This document shows, one piece after another, positions 1 through 14,100 of a DNA stretch of 64,000 nucleotides. The stretch comes from Nereocystis luetkeana. Lineage: Eukaryota; Sar; Phaeophyceae; Laminariales; Laminariaceae. The notes beneath the pieces were generated by a model. The model saw only the letters and a program-made list of their open reading frames with translations, did not search any database and was not told the DNA's origin. Made by a program: the position numbers and the translations under genes. The DNA is taken from positions 1,757,457 through 1,821,456 of the forward strand of contig JARUPZ010000007.1 of the NCBI GenBank assembly GCA_031213475.1, in the 5' to 3' direction. Numbering within the stretch: position 1 is the first letter of the stretch; every line of letters starts with the position of its first letter.

Positions 1-76
1 ATCTCGATTTTGGTGGAGTTGGTAGTACAGCACGCCCAAGGAGCACCACACGTTGGGATTGTTTGGGTCGCAGTTA
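1..76 (-). CDS. SSN6: Exon 8, cut by window edge: TPR9 helix A
   Basis: Acceptor CCGCAG|TAACTG; with the GT carried from exon 7 it reads V-NCDPNNPNVWCSLGVLYYQ then LHQNRD at the edge. Yeast Cyc8 has the same WCS-x-GVLYYQ block. Whether the exon ends near position 1 or continues cannot be seen. Confidence 0.92.
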
Positions 77-3000
77 CTGCGGTTGGGAGGAATTGCGGGC
101 AGGGTAGGGTAGGGTAAGGGTAGATTAGAGGAGGGAAGGGTAGGGTAGAGTCGGGTAAGGGTAGACTAGAGGAGGATAGGGCAGGGTAGGGTCGGGTAAG
201 GGTAGATTAGAGGAGGGTAGGGTAGGGTAGGGTCGGGTAAGGGTGGATTAGAGGAGGGTAGGGTAAGGGTAGGGTAAGGGTAGACTAGGGTAGGGTCGGG
301 TAAGGGTAGATTAGAGGAGGGTAGGGTAGGGTAGGGTAGGGTGGCGTAGCGTAGGGTCCGGTACGGAAGTGTAGGGGGCAGGTTAGGGCGAAGTAGGGTA
401 GGGCAGCTTAAGGTAGGATAGGATATGTTAGCGTAGTAAAGTGTAGGGCTTAGGTTAGGGCAGGCAAGGACAGGGTGGGGTAGGGTAGGGTACGGTGGGG
501 GAGGGCAGGGCAGGGTAGGGTAAGGTAGAGTAGCGTAGGGTAGGTAGGGCAGGGTGGGTAGACGGCAAGCGGGATAGGCTTCGGATCAGGAAACGGTGCA
601 ACTACGCCAAAGGAGGGGTAAACAAGCATGGAGAGTAGAGAGTCACGCAAGTTCAAAAAGGGCGGGGGCGGGGGGGGGGGGGTGTCGGGTACCGTCGTCG
701 CCACCACCCCCAAGACCGTCTGCGGAAGGGCTAAATACTGGACGAGGCCCGGCTTCGCGGTGTCTGCTGGTCCACCAGCGAGAGACGGCGTGAGGGACAG
801 AAAAAAAAAGCAAACAAAAGAACAATCCGGATGCGAACCTCGTCAAAACGAAACCACACTCTGTTGTGATTTTTCGGTGCTTGGTGAAACGAAATGGAAC
901 CAACCAATCGGTGGCTGTTGTGGTTGTTTTCAGTGGACTCTCCGAGGAGGGCAGCAGACGTTTCTGTGTAGGTCACCGCGGTTTGACCCCTTCACCGAGC
1001 TCCCCTAACCCTAACTCTAACCCTAACCCTAACCCTACGCCAAAAGAGGGTCTTCACGCGCCCGAGAAGACTGATCGCTTAGCATGAATGGAGGGGAAGG
1101 GGGGGGCGGTCGCACTCACACAGCCTGCTCGTACGCCGCGTAGGCTAACTCGTGTTTGTGCGCCGCCATGTAGCAGCGTCCCAGCAGGTACCAGCCTAGC
1201 CCCTCCTGCGGGTCTGCCGCGGTTTTCGATGCAGAGTTTTGCAGGCGGCGATATGTCCCCCGGAAGCGGGGGCCCGGGGGGGGGGGGGGGGACAAGGGCA
1301 AAGCGGAAGCGACGGACGGATTGAAGGACGAAAGTGAGGTGTCGAGCGGGCCAAGCACCGTGAAGAAAAATCTGGGAACCGTTTGCGACATCCCGTTAAG
1401 AGCTTTTATATCGCTGACACGCGGGGGGGGGGGGGGGGGGGGGGGGGTCCCCGGGGACTTCCAGGGTTCGTCCTTGTGGGTATGATGGCATCCATAAAGG
1501 GCGCAAGCAGCCTCTCTCCACCCCACCTACTCCACACTCTCTCGCTCCTACTGTCCCAATGGCGTCACCTACGGTGCATGCGCCACACCTACTGTAGCTC
1601 GATTAGACTTCGTATCTACTATACCATGTATTGCGCATGTATTGCACCTACTGTGCACGGACAACACCTACTGTGCGTGTGCAACACCTAGTGCAGTATG
1701 CGCTGCACCTACTGTACATGCGTTAGGCCTACTGTGCATGTACTACACCTACTGTGCATGTGCCACACCTACTGTAGCGTGCGCTACACCTACTGCCGTA
1801 CACGTATTATACCTGCTGTGCATGGTACTACACCTACTGTGCATGTACTACACTCACTGTGCATGTGCTACACTCACTGTGCATGTGCTACACCTACTGT
1901 AACATGCGCTACACCTACTACCGTACATGTATTATTCCACCTACTGTACATGTACTGCGCCTCCTGCATGCGCTACACCTACTGTATCTTGGTAATAACT
2001 AAACTTCCTGTTGTACTTCCTGCTGTTATTGTGCACACCCCTCTTATGCACCCACCTATTTCGGAGGCTCGCTTCAGGTATTCGATGGCCGACCGAAAGT
2101 CATCCTCGTCCTTGTAGTGCAGCCACCCCAGCTGCTGCAGCGCCTTGGCGTGATTTTTGTTGTACTCTAGCGCCTTCACGTAGGCGTTCTTCGCATTCTT
2201 AATCTGTTTTCTCGGTCGATCGGTCGGCAATACGGTCGGAAGATTTGTCGGTAAATCGATCGGGAAAAAAACAGTCGGAAAAACCCCGTCGGAAAAATCG
2301 GTCGGAAAACCAGTTGGTTTGTCTGTAAATTACTGTAGTCGGAGAATTAGTCGGTACATCGGTCGGCAAAAAAAGCGTAAAATCGGTTGGAAAACCAGTC
2401 GGTAAGTCTGCCGAACAATTAGTCGGCATCTCGGTCGGCACACCAGTCGGTAAAAATCGGGCAACCAGTCGGCAGATCGATAAAGACCAGCCGAGGGACA
2501 ACTCGGCCGACGCGTCGGCGCACAACTCGGCCGACAACTTGGTCGAAAAACTCCCTCGAAAAATCGATTGAAGCTTCGTTTGAAACGTGTCGGGTCCCGT
2601 GGACAAGCGCGTAGGCGGGCCGGTCGGTGGGCAGACACGTAGGCGGACAGGTCTGTGGGAAAACCGGTCGGAAAGCCGGTGGACGCGTCCGCAGACTTGA
2701 ATCGGTTTTAAAGGTCGGTAGACTAATGCGTCGACAAACGGGCTGACAAGCCGGTGGATACGTCGATGGTCAGGCATGTCGGTGGACAAGTCGGTCTGTC
2801 CCTACACCGGGCGGTCCACGGGTGCATGGATTGGTCGGTAATGGCTCTGTCGGTCGATCGTTGGCCATGCCAGTCGGCCCGTAGGCCAGCCGATCGGCAA
2901 CTCGAATCAATCGGTCGGTCGGTAGGCCGGTCGTTCAGCAAGCCGGCCAGGCAGACTGCAAATCGACAAGCCTATATTCGTCGGTTTAACCGCGTATCAC

Positions 3001-6000
3001 GCAGTCCGAAAACCGAAAAAAAACGGTCGATAGAACAAACAATAAACTCGTTTGGGCTGGTTAGGTGTTACTTTGCTGGGTTCGCTTGCCCGGTGGCCTA
3101 CTTCTTTTTTTTATCTTTCAAGATCGTTTTTTTGTTCTTCGTTCTTACACGGTCGGTAGCCACGTACGAGTGGCGGGTAAGAGCAACGAACGCCTGCTGT
3201 GTTCTCCCTCGTCACTTTTCGCGACGACCCCCGTACTTTTAAGTATCACAATCCCGGAGGGGAGCCTTGTATGGCACTACCCACGTGCAGAGCTTTGTCC
3301 GAGCGTCGAGCGGCTGAGTAAACACTCGGTCGACTAGAAAGAACGTGACCTTCGTCGACTCGTGGGAATGAGTCGTCGACCTAAGAGAGCCAGAGATGGA
3401 CACAAGCTGTACTGCAAATAGCAACATAGATATTACCAGTACAAAGGCTTCCACCGAGGCTTCCACCGAGGCCTTCGAAGCATCTCAATGAAAAAACACC
3501 CCATTTTCCTCCCATGAGAACAGGCTTTCCGATGAAAAAATGACCATTTTGTTTCTTCGCAAGAGATGTATTTCCCTCGCGAGTCAAGTGTTCAACCTAC
3601 TGTAGAATACACAGCGTGAGCATCCACGCACAAGCACACGCACACGCACACGCACACGCACACACACCAAAAGAAAAACTCCCGCCAGGATAAAGAACAC
3701 CAGGCGAGAGACGGACGGATCCCATCTCGATCGGATCACGCCCCCGGACTGTGCCGAGAAGGTCGCTGGAAGCCGATCATCCCACCCCACCCCCACCACC
3801 GCCCACACCAAACAGGGGGTCGGACCTCGCAACGCACCTCTCGCTTGAGCTCGTAAACGTGGCCGATCTGCGACCAGATATCTCCACACCAGGCGGGGTC
3901 GTTCACCGCCTGCAATACGTCGTGCAGGATCTGCGCGGACGGGGCGCAAGGGCGGATGTGACAGGGGGGGTTCAGTAGGCAGAAACAACGAGGCAGGAGA
4001 GGGGAAGTAAAAGAAGGGGGACGGGTTGAGGTAGGTGGTAAGGGGGGGGGGGGGGGGGGGGGGGGTGATGGGAGGGGGAAGCCGTCCGGTGGCGCCGAAA
4101 AATGGAGACGTATTAAATAGAAGGAGACGGACGAGAGCACCAATGGCCCCGATCAGCACATTCACCCCATTCGGAACTCTCGAGTGAAGCCGGCAACCCG
4201 CTAGAGCCAGGAATAAGTACTCGTGCAGTAGTGCTCGAAAGGTGGAGTTGATTGTGACACTAAAGAAGCATACAGCGCGTACGTCACAGCCCGTACAGCG
4301 CATACACCACAGCACATACAGCGCATACACCATAGCACATACAGCGCATACACCAAAGCACATACAGCGCATACACCATAGCAAATACAGCACATACAGC
4401 GCATACATCGCAGCACATACCGCGCGTAAAACTACAGCACATACTGCGCATACACCAGATCACATATACCACCGCATATCCAGCGCATGCATCACAACAC
4501 ATACCGCGCATACCCCACATCACATACAGCAACATACAGCGCGTACATCACAACATACGCCGCATCGCATACAGCAACATACCCCGGTACACCACATACA
4601 GCACATACAGCGCGCATACATCACAACACACAGTGCACACCATCACAGCGCATACAAAACACATGCACCCTGTTGCCTGCCGCCGCAGCCCTCGCTCACC
4701 GTTAGCGCCTCGTCGAGCTTCCCCTGCTGCTTGTTGATGATGCCAACCCGGAAGCGAACCTGAACCCAAAAACCGGCAAAAGGACGACGAGGTGAAGGCG
4801 GGCCGTGTCAAGGGGAGGGGGAGGGGGGGGGGGGGGGGGGTCAAACCATCCCCGCATCCGCCCTCCCTGCTGGGCAACGAGAGAGAGAACGCGACGCTCT
4901 CTGCTTCATCACCCGCACGGTGTGAGGGGTGGCTCGGCTGGACGAGCGGGGGGTGTCGGCAATGCCTGGGAAAACATAGCAATCAGAACCAAACAAGGTG
5001 TTTTAAGCATACGGGGATAGCCCACACCTGTTTTTTTTTTGTTGTTGGAAATCTGAACGCTTTGCCTCTCCGAAATACCTGGTACCTGGTACCAAGGTAC
5101 TGCAGATAGTTTTTTTACGGAGAAAAGTAGCGATCATAACCAAAAATGAGGTCGATTGCATAGAGGGGAATATGAGATATTTACGGCCCATCGTTGGTTC
5201 CGATTATTGTATACGGACCTCCGTTGGGGTAATAAGCCACTTCGTGATCGAGCCCGAATAATAACAGCCGGAAAATGTCAAGAGCACCGTAAGAGAAACA
5301 AGGATACATATATCTACTCGTATACATATCAATAACAGGAACTAACGAAACGGATGAACGTGTGAGGTTGATGTGACATGGGATGCGAACGTTACTGTTG
5401 GCGGGGGGACGGGAAGAAAGGTTGGGGTGAGCGAGAGGCCCACCTCGTGATCGAGCTCGAAGTTAGGGTCCATCTTGAGGCACGCGTCGAACGCCTCGAT
5501 GGCGTGTCCGTAACTCCCATAGCAGTCGTACAAGAGTCCGATGCCGTACCAAAGACGCGCGTCCTGCGGTAAAAATCGACAGCAGCAGCAGCGAAGCAGC
5601 GGCAAGACTTGGGTATATAGCCCGCCCGAGCTCAACACTCTCTCATGTCGAACCTCAACCCTTCTACGTGCTGTAGGACCGCAGTCCCGTTAGGGGGAAA
5701 ATCCACTCAAACTCTCAGCAACTTATCCCCAAAAACGGGACCCTTCTGACTGCCTTTTTGCCCTCCAAGGCCAACGGTATAACCCCTGTTCCAGCAGTAG
5801 TACCGCACCGTGCGTGTACAGAAACCTAAATTACGGGTCTAACGCGAGGTGTGTTCGTTGATCATACTACAGCAGTAGTACCGCACCGTGCGTGTACAGA
5901 AACCTAAATTACGGGTCTAACGCGAGGTGTGTTTGTTGACCATACTACAACAGTAGTACCGCACCGTGCGTGTACAGAAACCTAAATTACGGGTCTAACG

Positions 6001-8141
6001 CGAGGTGTGTTCGTTGACCATACTACAAAAGTAGTACCGCACCGTGCGTGTACAGAAACCTAAATTACGGGTCTAACGCGAGGTGTGTTCGTTGATCGTT
6101 GACCATACCACGTGGCTGCGGCCCTCTTACGTATTAGAGAGAGAGAGGGTTATTCGGCTTAATCCTTTTGATACCGCAGACCCGTATTGGGGACAAACTA
6201 ACTACCAGGTACCATGGTATAAACTTGACTGCTTTGGCCCCGGGCCGGGGCTGCAGCCCTGACAGCATTGACACCGTGGAGGGGCATATGCAATGTAAAT
6301 CCACTCTTAGCGGCATATTAAATAGGACCTACGGTACATACAAAAACCTACATATTTCGCTAATTTTTACCAACAATATTTGGTCCTATTTACTATGCCC
6401 CCCCCCCCCGTAAAACAATATGCAAAAGGCCGTTATATTTTCGGACAGAGCGAAAACGTTTCATTTCATTTACTTGTTTACAAACTTCACCCTCCGGCGG
6501 ATTGATAAAAAAATAAAGCTTACACCGAAAGCCTCGGGACACGAGCCGACGATTCCCACCTTCGGGTTCGATATGTGGTAGAGGGCGTGCTGATACGCCG
6601 TGTATGAGTTCTGCAGGTCGTTGATCATGAGATAGCAGTACGCCAACTCTTCCCACGTGTGCCCATCCTTGTCGTCGAACGCTACCGCTTGCTGGAGGTA
6701 CTCCACCGCCTGGCCAGGTAGGGAGGGGTGGGGGTGGGGGTGGGGGTAAGGGTCGGGTGAGGGTAGGGGCGGGGGTGAAGGCATGACGAGGGCGGAAGGG
6801 GCGGGGTTGGAGGGGGGAGCGAGGGGAGAGATGGGAATGAGAGAGTGGGATGAAGGGGGCAGGGGCGGGGAGGCAGGCGCGAGTGAGCCACGAGTCCGGA
6901 CATCGATCAAGGAAACAAATCGAGCAAAAAACAGCCGTCGACTATAAAACAAACCACTACATCTCCACCGCGGCGCACGCAACCCCACAAAGTACAAAAC
7001 CTCCGATCCGGTCATGTCACAAGCGGTACAAAACCGCGGGGCAACACACATCAGCAGCAGCAGCAGCAGCAGCAGCAGCTTGCTTGCGCTAGCGCGTGGA
7101 GGCGCGCTGGGAAGACACCTCCCCCCAAGTCTCGCCCCCCATCTTCGACCTACGCCGAAGCGCTCCTCTTTGCCTGGCGCATCTCGGTGCCAACAAACGC
7201 AGCGGCTGCCTTCCAAACCAAAACATAAAAAAGCAAGGGTATTCCAAGAGACTTCAACTCTAAAAAGTAAAGATTTATTTTCAAAAACGAAATCGGGCGG
7301 GTAAAACTACTGCAGCACTCGCGAATCTTGTAGACGTGGACCCACGAGCTTTCAACGGTCACAACAGCGGTCGAGGGCGTCGCAGACCATGGGCCTGAAA
7401 AACCTCGATACTCCCCCTCCCCTAACCCCTCCCTTCCCCCCTCCGTCCCCTGTGTGCAAGGACCCGACTGCCTTGACCCGGGGTAAAACATAAGACCAGG
7501 CAGACCAAAGCACCGACAAAAAAATCGAGCGGGCATCCGTCGAATAACACCTCCCTCCTCCCCCGTTAAAGTTTCGAACGGTTTCCATTGCATCAAGACG
7601 CTTCTTTTTTTCCAAGGGTTTCCGTGATATCAGGACTCGAGGCGTTCTACCGCGGGGGTGGGTGATCGGTTGGTTGGCGTCTGGGGGACGACGCCAAAAC
7701 ATGCAGACCACTAAATTCTTGGGTTTAGCTCGAGCAACTCCAGCCTTCCACAAGGGAGTGAAAGCAATCGATTCATCCACGAATCAACCGACTCAGCAAC
7801 CACTCAATCAATAGACACATTAATCAATCAAAACATCAATCGATGAAGACATTACCCATCCTCCATCCGTTCAGCATCTACAAACCAGTCAATCCATCTC
7901 CACTCAAAATCAACCCGCCAACAAAATCCGCCATCATCGATTAACTGATCAACAAACCAACTCACAATCAACCAATCAATCCATCAGCCGATCGAAGGAT
8001 CAATTAATCAATCAATCAATCAATCAATCAATCCATCAATCAATCCATCAACAAACTTTCGGCCCCGTGGACGCTACAGCGACAACAAAACACCAAACAC
8101 CGCCACCAGCAGTAACATCAACAACAACAAAAAGACAACAA

Positions 8142-8173
<32 letters not shown>

Positions 8174-11100
8174 CGGTTTTGAACCAACGATAACGTCGGA
8201 GGGCGGCACAGGCGAGGGTCGGCTTACCGCTAATGATCAAGGATGACAGAACACTACTACTGATGTGTCCGGTATAGGTTGAGCCTTCTCCGGCTCTTGC
8301 CGAAAAAAAACGAACCAGACGAATTGTCGGGTAAAAAAACCCGTTTTTTTTTCCTTGAGCCGATTTTTAGCGACGAGAGCCGAATTCTGCTAAAACCCTA
8401 ATTTCCACTCGTCCAATGCAAGATACAAAACACGCCAGATGCTCGCCATTTCTCTATTTCTAACGAAAATTATTCGAAAGAAACAAAAGGTGGGAGCTGG
8501 CTGCATCACGGATTTTTTACGCCTGCTGGTCGATGAGGGCAGCGCTCTCCTGACGACGCACGCCGACCAAGTAGTGCCTTCTTCCAACACAGCTTAACCC
8601 ATTTCCCGTGTGAACATGCCGATTTTCAAGGCTTTGAGCCGATTACTATGTGTATGAGCCGAAAAGGCTGAAAATATTTTATTTTTCGTCAGGACTGTTC
8701 ACAGGTTAGGAGGTCTTCCAACATTTCACCGGTCGGCCCAGGAGGTCTTCAAAAACCTCACTCGTCGGGTCGGGGTCGCGTTAGGCACCCGACCCACGAG
8801 GTTTTTCGACCGGACGCATGAACAGCCCTGGCGTTTTCGGAGCCGAAAAAGTCGAAACATGCCTTCCCCGTGTGTTGCCCACAGGGCTCGCCGACAGGCT
8901 CAGGAACCCACCCCAGCGTATGTATCATATGACTATTAATATTAGTATCCTCGTTAACATATGTCTGGTGCCAGGTCTACGGTGTCTCATGTTGTGGTGC
9001 GTCTTTTTTTTTTGTCTCGTCTGTCGTTTTTTTTTTTCAGTTTAGCTCGGCCCGTCCATAGACGTGCGTGTCCGTCTGACTGTCAGCCTCGAGTCTCGAC
9101 CCGATACCTGTCTATCCGTATGTTTGTCCTGTCGGCCGGCCGCTAGAAACGCCGCAGGTTCATAGAAAACCCGCCGGTTCGCAAACCTCTACTTGAGCGT
9201 CTGGTCCCTCTTTCGATACTACCGTACAGAAACACCACTGCTGAAGTACCTCCATCCCAGACAAGATGATAGCGGTGCGGCGGGAAGGTGGGTGAGTGGG
9301 TAGTTGGGTGGGTGCCTTGTGGGTGGGTGCCTGTAGAATACAGCAGTGTGGCCCCTCGGCGCCAGTAAGCACTACAGCTGTGTGTCTACAAAATACTACA
9401 GGCTACCTGCTATATGCGATAAACCCCGGGTCACCGGCTGTGCCTGCTGGCCATGAACGGTCAGGCCGGAGGGACGAGGGAAAAGCCGGATGTGATAAAC
9501 CTTCGCATTATGATGCTAAAACGTACACTATTGATGGGTCGTGATCACATCACTGATAAAAGAGCCAGAACCGGGTACCTCAGGGTAGTCTTCGATGTCG
9601 CACATAATCCTGACGGGGCAAGCTACCCTTCATCTCTCGCGCCTTCACGATCATCATCATCATCATCACACTCCTCATCGCAACAGCCGTCAACATCATC
9701 GTCACCCCCACAATCGTCACAACAGCCATCTTCACCGTCCTCGCAGACGCACCCATACCGACGAACAATCATTACAACCACCGCCTTAATCAATATCAGT
9801 ACGGCCATATTACGGGGGGGAGGGGGGGGGGCATATTAAATACCTGGTAGGATCTACGGTACACAAAAAAAACTATATATTTCGACCAATATTTGGTCCC
9901 TATTTTCTACGGTCCCTCCGTAATACTACCCCCATTGTACTATTGCGGGGGGCCATAGTTAATAGGACCAAATATTGTTGGTAAAACTGGTTAAATATAT
10001 AGGCTTTTATGTATACCATAGGTACTATTAACTATGTCCCCCCGTACCACATGTAACCATGATCGTCACCACCAACATCATCATCATCATCATCAACATC
10101 GTCATCAAAAACATCTTCAGCATCATCAGTCATCGCAGTCTCGGCGGCGGGTGGCGCTCTACCGTGGCCCTTTTGGTTCGCTCTTTTCGAAGGGAGCAAC
10201 GATACCTGGCACTGCGGTTCGTGGCGCGTTCAGCGAGCGTGCCAATCCTAAAAGCGCCGCTGTGTCCCGCTCGAGGCAACGGAAGTTCATCGAAAGCACG
10301 AGCTGCGCCCTCCGTAACGTTTTTTTTTTTTTTTTTTCACGAAGGGCGTAGTTACAACAGCACCATGTTGGTCAAATCCGCACACTATTACGGGGGACCA
10401 TAGTTAATAGAACCCAAATATTGTTAGAATAAATGGTTAAATATATAGGTTTTTATGTATAACACAGGTCCTATTTACTATGGTCCCCCATAATAAGTAC
10501 CAGGTACTACACAATGTTGTGCAGGCCCCGGGATGGAGCCGGACGATCCAATCTTTGTGCTAGTTTCTTGACCCACACCGTTCTTCACATTGGGCGCCAA
10601 GTGGAGTACATACCAGGTAAATTGGTGTTTTGAGTAAATATTCTGCACATATACACCAGGTGCAAGATAGATACTACACCCAATATGCCAAAAACAAAAA
10701 AAAAAAACAGACATGTTTTTACCGGCACAGCACAGTCTGCGTGTACTGCTTCAGGTATACGAGTCGTAGCTCTGCAAGCAGTGGATGTGTAACCGCTGGT
10801 CTTGGCCATTGTGAAAGAAAACACCAGCCACAAAGCAAGAGTCTCGCATACATGGAAGGCCTGTTTACACGAAAGCAGCAAGTACGCGCTCCCGTCCGAC
10901 AAGTAGCAGCAGGGGCAGTGCAGGCTGCATAACCCAAGTAGACTGCCCCTGCTGCTGCTTGTCGGACAGGAGCGCGTACTTGCTGCTGTCAGCACACCAT
11001 TTTGTAAACGGTGCGTAATCTCCAGGTACCACGGAGTCTTCACCAAGTTAATCTCGAAATGTTAAGGACGGGTGGGTATCTCGAAATACACACCTGAACG

Positions 11101-14100
11101 GCCCTCACTTTGACGGACAGATCTATTAGTACCGCTGCACTATTAATAACAATACAGAGTAGTCTCCCCTACGTTGTTCTTCCATTCCAACGACACTTCG
11201 TACACAGTACGTTGTGACTCCCGCTGTTAAAAAAAAAAGTAACGTAAACTTAACGGAAGGCCGAGTACGTAACAGTTCGGAACGGCGCACTACACCCATA
11301 ATAGATAGCATCGGTTACCCCACGACCACGTTTTCCCATATCCTTGTAGTGCGTACCCTCGGAGCACTGAGTTTACTTGCACCCATGACGCACCTGACAC
11401 CATGTTACATACATACCTGCCTCCATCCGACATTCGAGATGCACCGGACGAAATTCGTCGAGATTCGAAAAGCCCGACAGAAAAAAGCACGACACAAAAC
11501 AGCAGGTAGGGCCGTGTGCGTTCGTTGGCTGACCACATGTAAGTCGCCGAAATCGTTGTCGAGACTAGATAGCTAGGTATTAGAGCTGCTCGAGTGCCGC
11601 AGTTTTCGCTGGGGGGGGGGGGGTTGCAACACGTCTGCAAAACCTCTGTGCGGTTGACCCGTCGCGTTTGCGACTCCACGAGTGGGTGGCATCGTACTAC
11701 TCATATTTATAAATGCGGTCTCCTTTTGGGGAACAAAACCACTCGAAATCCAAGTAGTTTGTCACCAAAGCGAGACTGCAATCTGCCTTAAAAGGGCCAA
11801 GTCAGTTATTAATACCCTGGTAGTTGGTTTTGCGTTGCCACGCAGCCAATAACTAGCCGTCTACGTCCAGCGAGCTCGCAGCCCAACGATGCAGAGCAGA
11901 GCAGCGGCATGGGGAGCCGCGAAGGCGGGGGCGCATCGCTCTCGCTCCGCTACTAGCCGCCACGACTTTTGCTTCGTATAAACACAAAATGGTTCTTAAC
12001 AGTATCGAGAAAGAAAAATGCTGCATTATTGGGTACATCCTCAGGTCAGGGGAGGGGAGCCCCCGCCAGGCACTACTGTTTCACCCTGCGCACAAGTAAA
12101 GATGATCTACAGATAGATCATCTGCAGATAGATCATCTGCAGACAGATCATCTACAGATAGATCCTCTAGATCCTCACTTGGCGCCGTGAGAGGTTGTGC
12201 AGGATCTGCTCGGTACAGATAAACTACAGGAAAAACGTGAGCATGTGCTTACAGTAGATCGTGCTGGCTTTTCGTGTCCCACCCGGCGAAACGAACCATC
12301 GATAATGCGTCCACTATCGGGAATAGATCTATATATCTGCCCCGAGGTGATCTAGAATCATCAACTGTGGTAAAACGTTTTGGCGAAAATGAGCAAAAAA
12401 TACAGGTGTGCCCTTCTCGTACATTTTACTAACAATATTTGATCGTATTTACTGTGGTCCCCCGTAATAGAAAAAATAGCGAAATATATACCAGGTACCA
12501 GGTACCTGGTAGGTTTTAGTGTCTACCGTAGGTCCTATTCAATGAGGTCCCCCGCAATATATCGTCATACGGCGCGTTCACACGCCACACACGACGGCTG
12601 TCAACCTTTTCAGTCAAGCAGTCCCGTTTGGAGGACGAACTACTTAGAATTTGAGTGGTTTGACCCCACAACGGGACTGGCATCCTAAAAGGGGGTAAGA
12701 GCACGCTGTTCACGGGTCAGACAAGAAAAACGCCGGTCAGGTCGGGTCGGGTCGGGTCGGTTCGGTTCGGTTCGGGTCGGGCTCCCTCGACCCGTGATAC
12801 CTCGCAAACCCCCTGCCCCGACCCGACCCGACCCGACCCGACCCGACCCATGAGTTTTTGATGACCTACTGGCCCAACGGGTCGGGTCATTAATCGTGAA
12901 AAGTCCTACCACGTTTTAATTTTGTCCATACGCCGGGCCATTTTGGGCGCGTCAAGCCCTCTTCACGATCCTGATAAACTATTACGGGGAACCATTGTAA
13001 GTAGGACCAAATATTGTGAGTAAAAATAGGTACATATATAGTTTTTTGTGTGTACCATAGGTCCTACTTACTATGGTCCCCCGTAATAGCTTTTTCGTGT
13101 AGGGGACGGCCAGTCAAGCGGTCAAACCGCGGTCTCTTGAGGCCTCCATATACCAGTTTTGGTGTAGGGGGCGGTCAGTCAAGCGGTCAATCCGTGGTCT
13201 CCTGAGGCCTTCATATACCAGCTTCGGTGTAGGGGGCGGTCAGTCAAGGGGTTAAACCACGGTCTGTTGAGGCCTTAAAATACCAGCTTCAGCGTCGGGG
13301 GCGGTCGTTCAAGCGGTCAAACCGCGGGCTCTCGAGGCCCCAATATACTAGCGATAGTGTCGGGGGCGGTCAGTCAAGGGTTCAGTCAAACCGCGGTCTC
13401 TTTGGGCCCTAGCATACTAGATTCAGCGTCAGGGACGGTCAAAGGGTTCAGTGAAAAACCGCGGTCTACCAGCCTTTCGCCATGAAAAAGGATCACACCA
13501 ACAACGACAACAACCGCGGCGGTAAACATAAAAACATCCATCACACCGACCGAAAACATAACCCCAGTTTTCATATTCACATCAAGAGCCCAAAGGGGGA
13601 CTACATGTCCGGCCAAAGATGGTACCAACCCACCGAACAGAACCCACCGATGGTAACACAACACACCCCACTCCAAACGAATTCCCGAGCAAATTTTCCA
13701 ACACCGGGGAGGGAGGAGGAGGGAGAGAGCGCGAACGCCGAAACGCGATACAGCGCGCGTTCCCATCACGTGGGAAACAATCTCTCGACAGAACGACGAG
13801 ACCTCACCCAGAGCGCAAGAAAAAACGCCGAGCGATGCGCAAGCACTCGTTTTTCCTCCCCAAGAAATATCTCGACGACCACGAGCTCTTTTCCAAAAGC
13901 CCCCGTTCACAATTGGTCGGCGCTCTCCCGACGACGACACGAGATCCTTCCGAGGCCACTACTTACGGGGGACCGTAGTTAATAGGACCAAATATTGCTA
14001 GAAAAAATGGTTAAATATGTAGCCTTTAATGTATACCATAGGTCCTATTAACTATGGTCCCCCGGTATTTTTTTCTTCCCCCCGTTGTCAGTGTGTACAT

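Noticed and set aside
92..562. Chromosome end suggested by GGGTA-rich DNA and CCCTAA tracts
   Set aside because: The array lies inside an intron of a gene that continues past position 1, and the units are irregular, so it is not a telomere.
2199..2789. 196-codon minus frame with repeated Arg/Pro/Thr
   Set aside because: Product of the GGTCGG minisatellite in intron 5.
3584..4408. 274-codon minus open frame
   Set aside because: It crosses exon 5 out of frame, a minisatellite and a poly(G) tract. The TPR frame in the same place is clearly the real one.
5792..6105. CRISPR-like array
   Set aside because: The four 78-bp units are contiguous and identical throughout. There are no unique spacers and the context is a eukaryotic intron.
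13386..13982. Overlapping 184-codon minus and 166-codon plus frames as genes in intron 1
   Set aside because: They start in the tandem repeat and end in a MITE A, with no motif and no splice or composition support.
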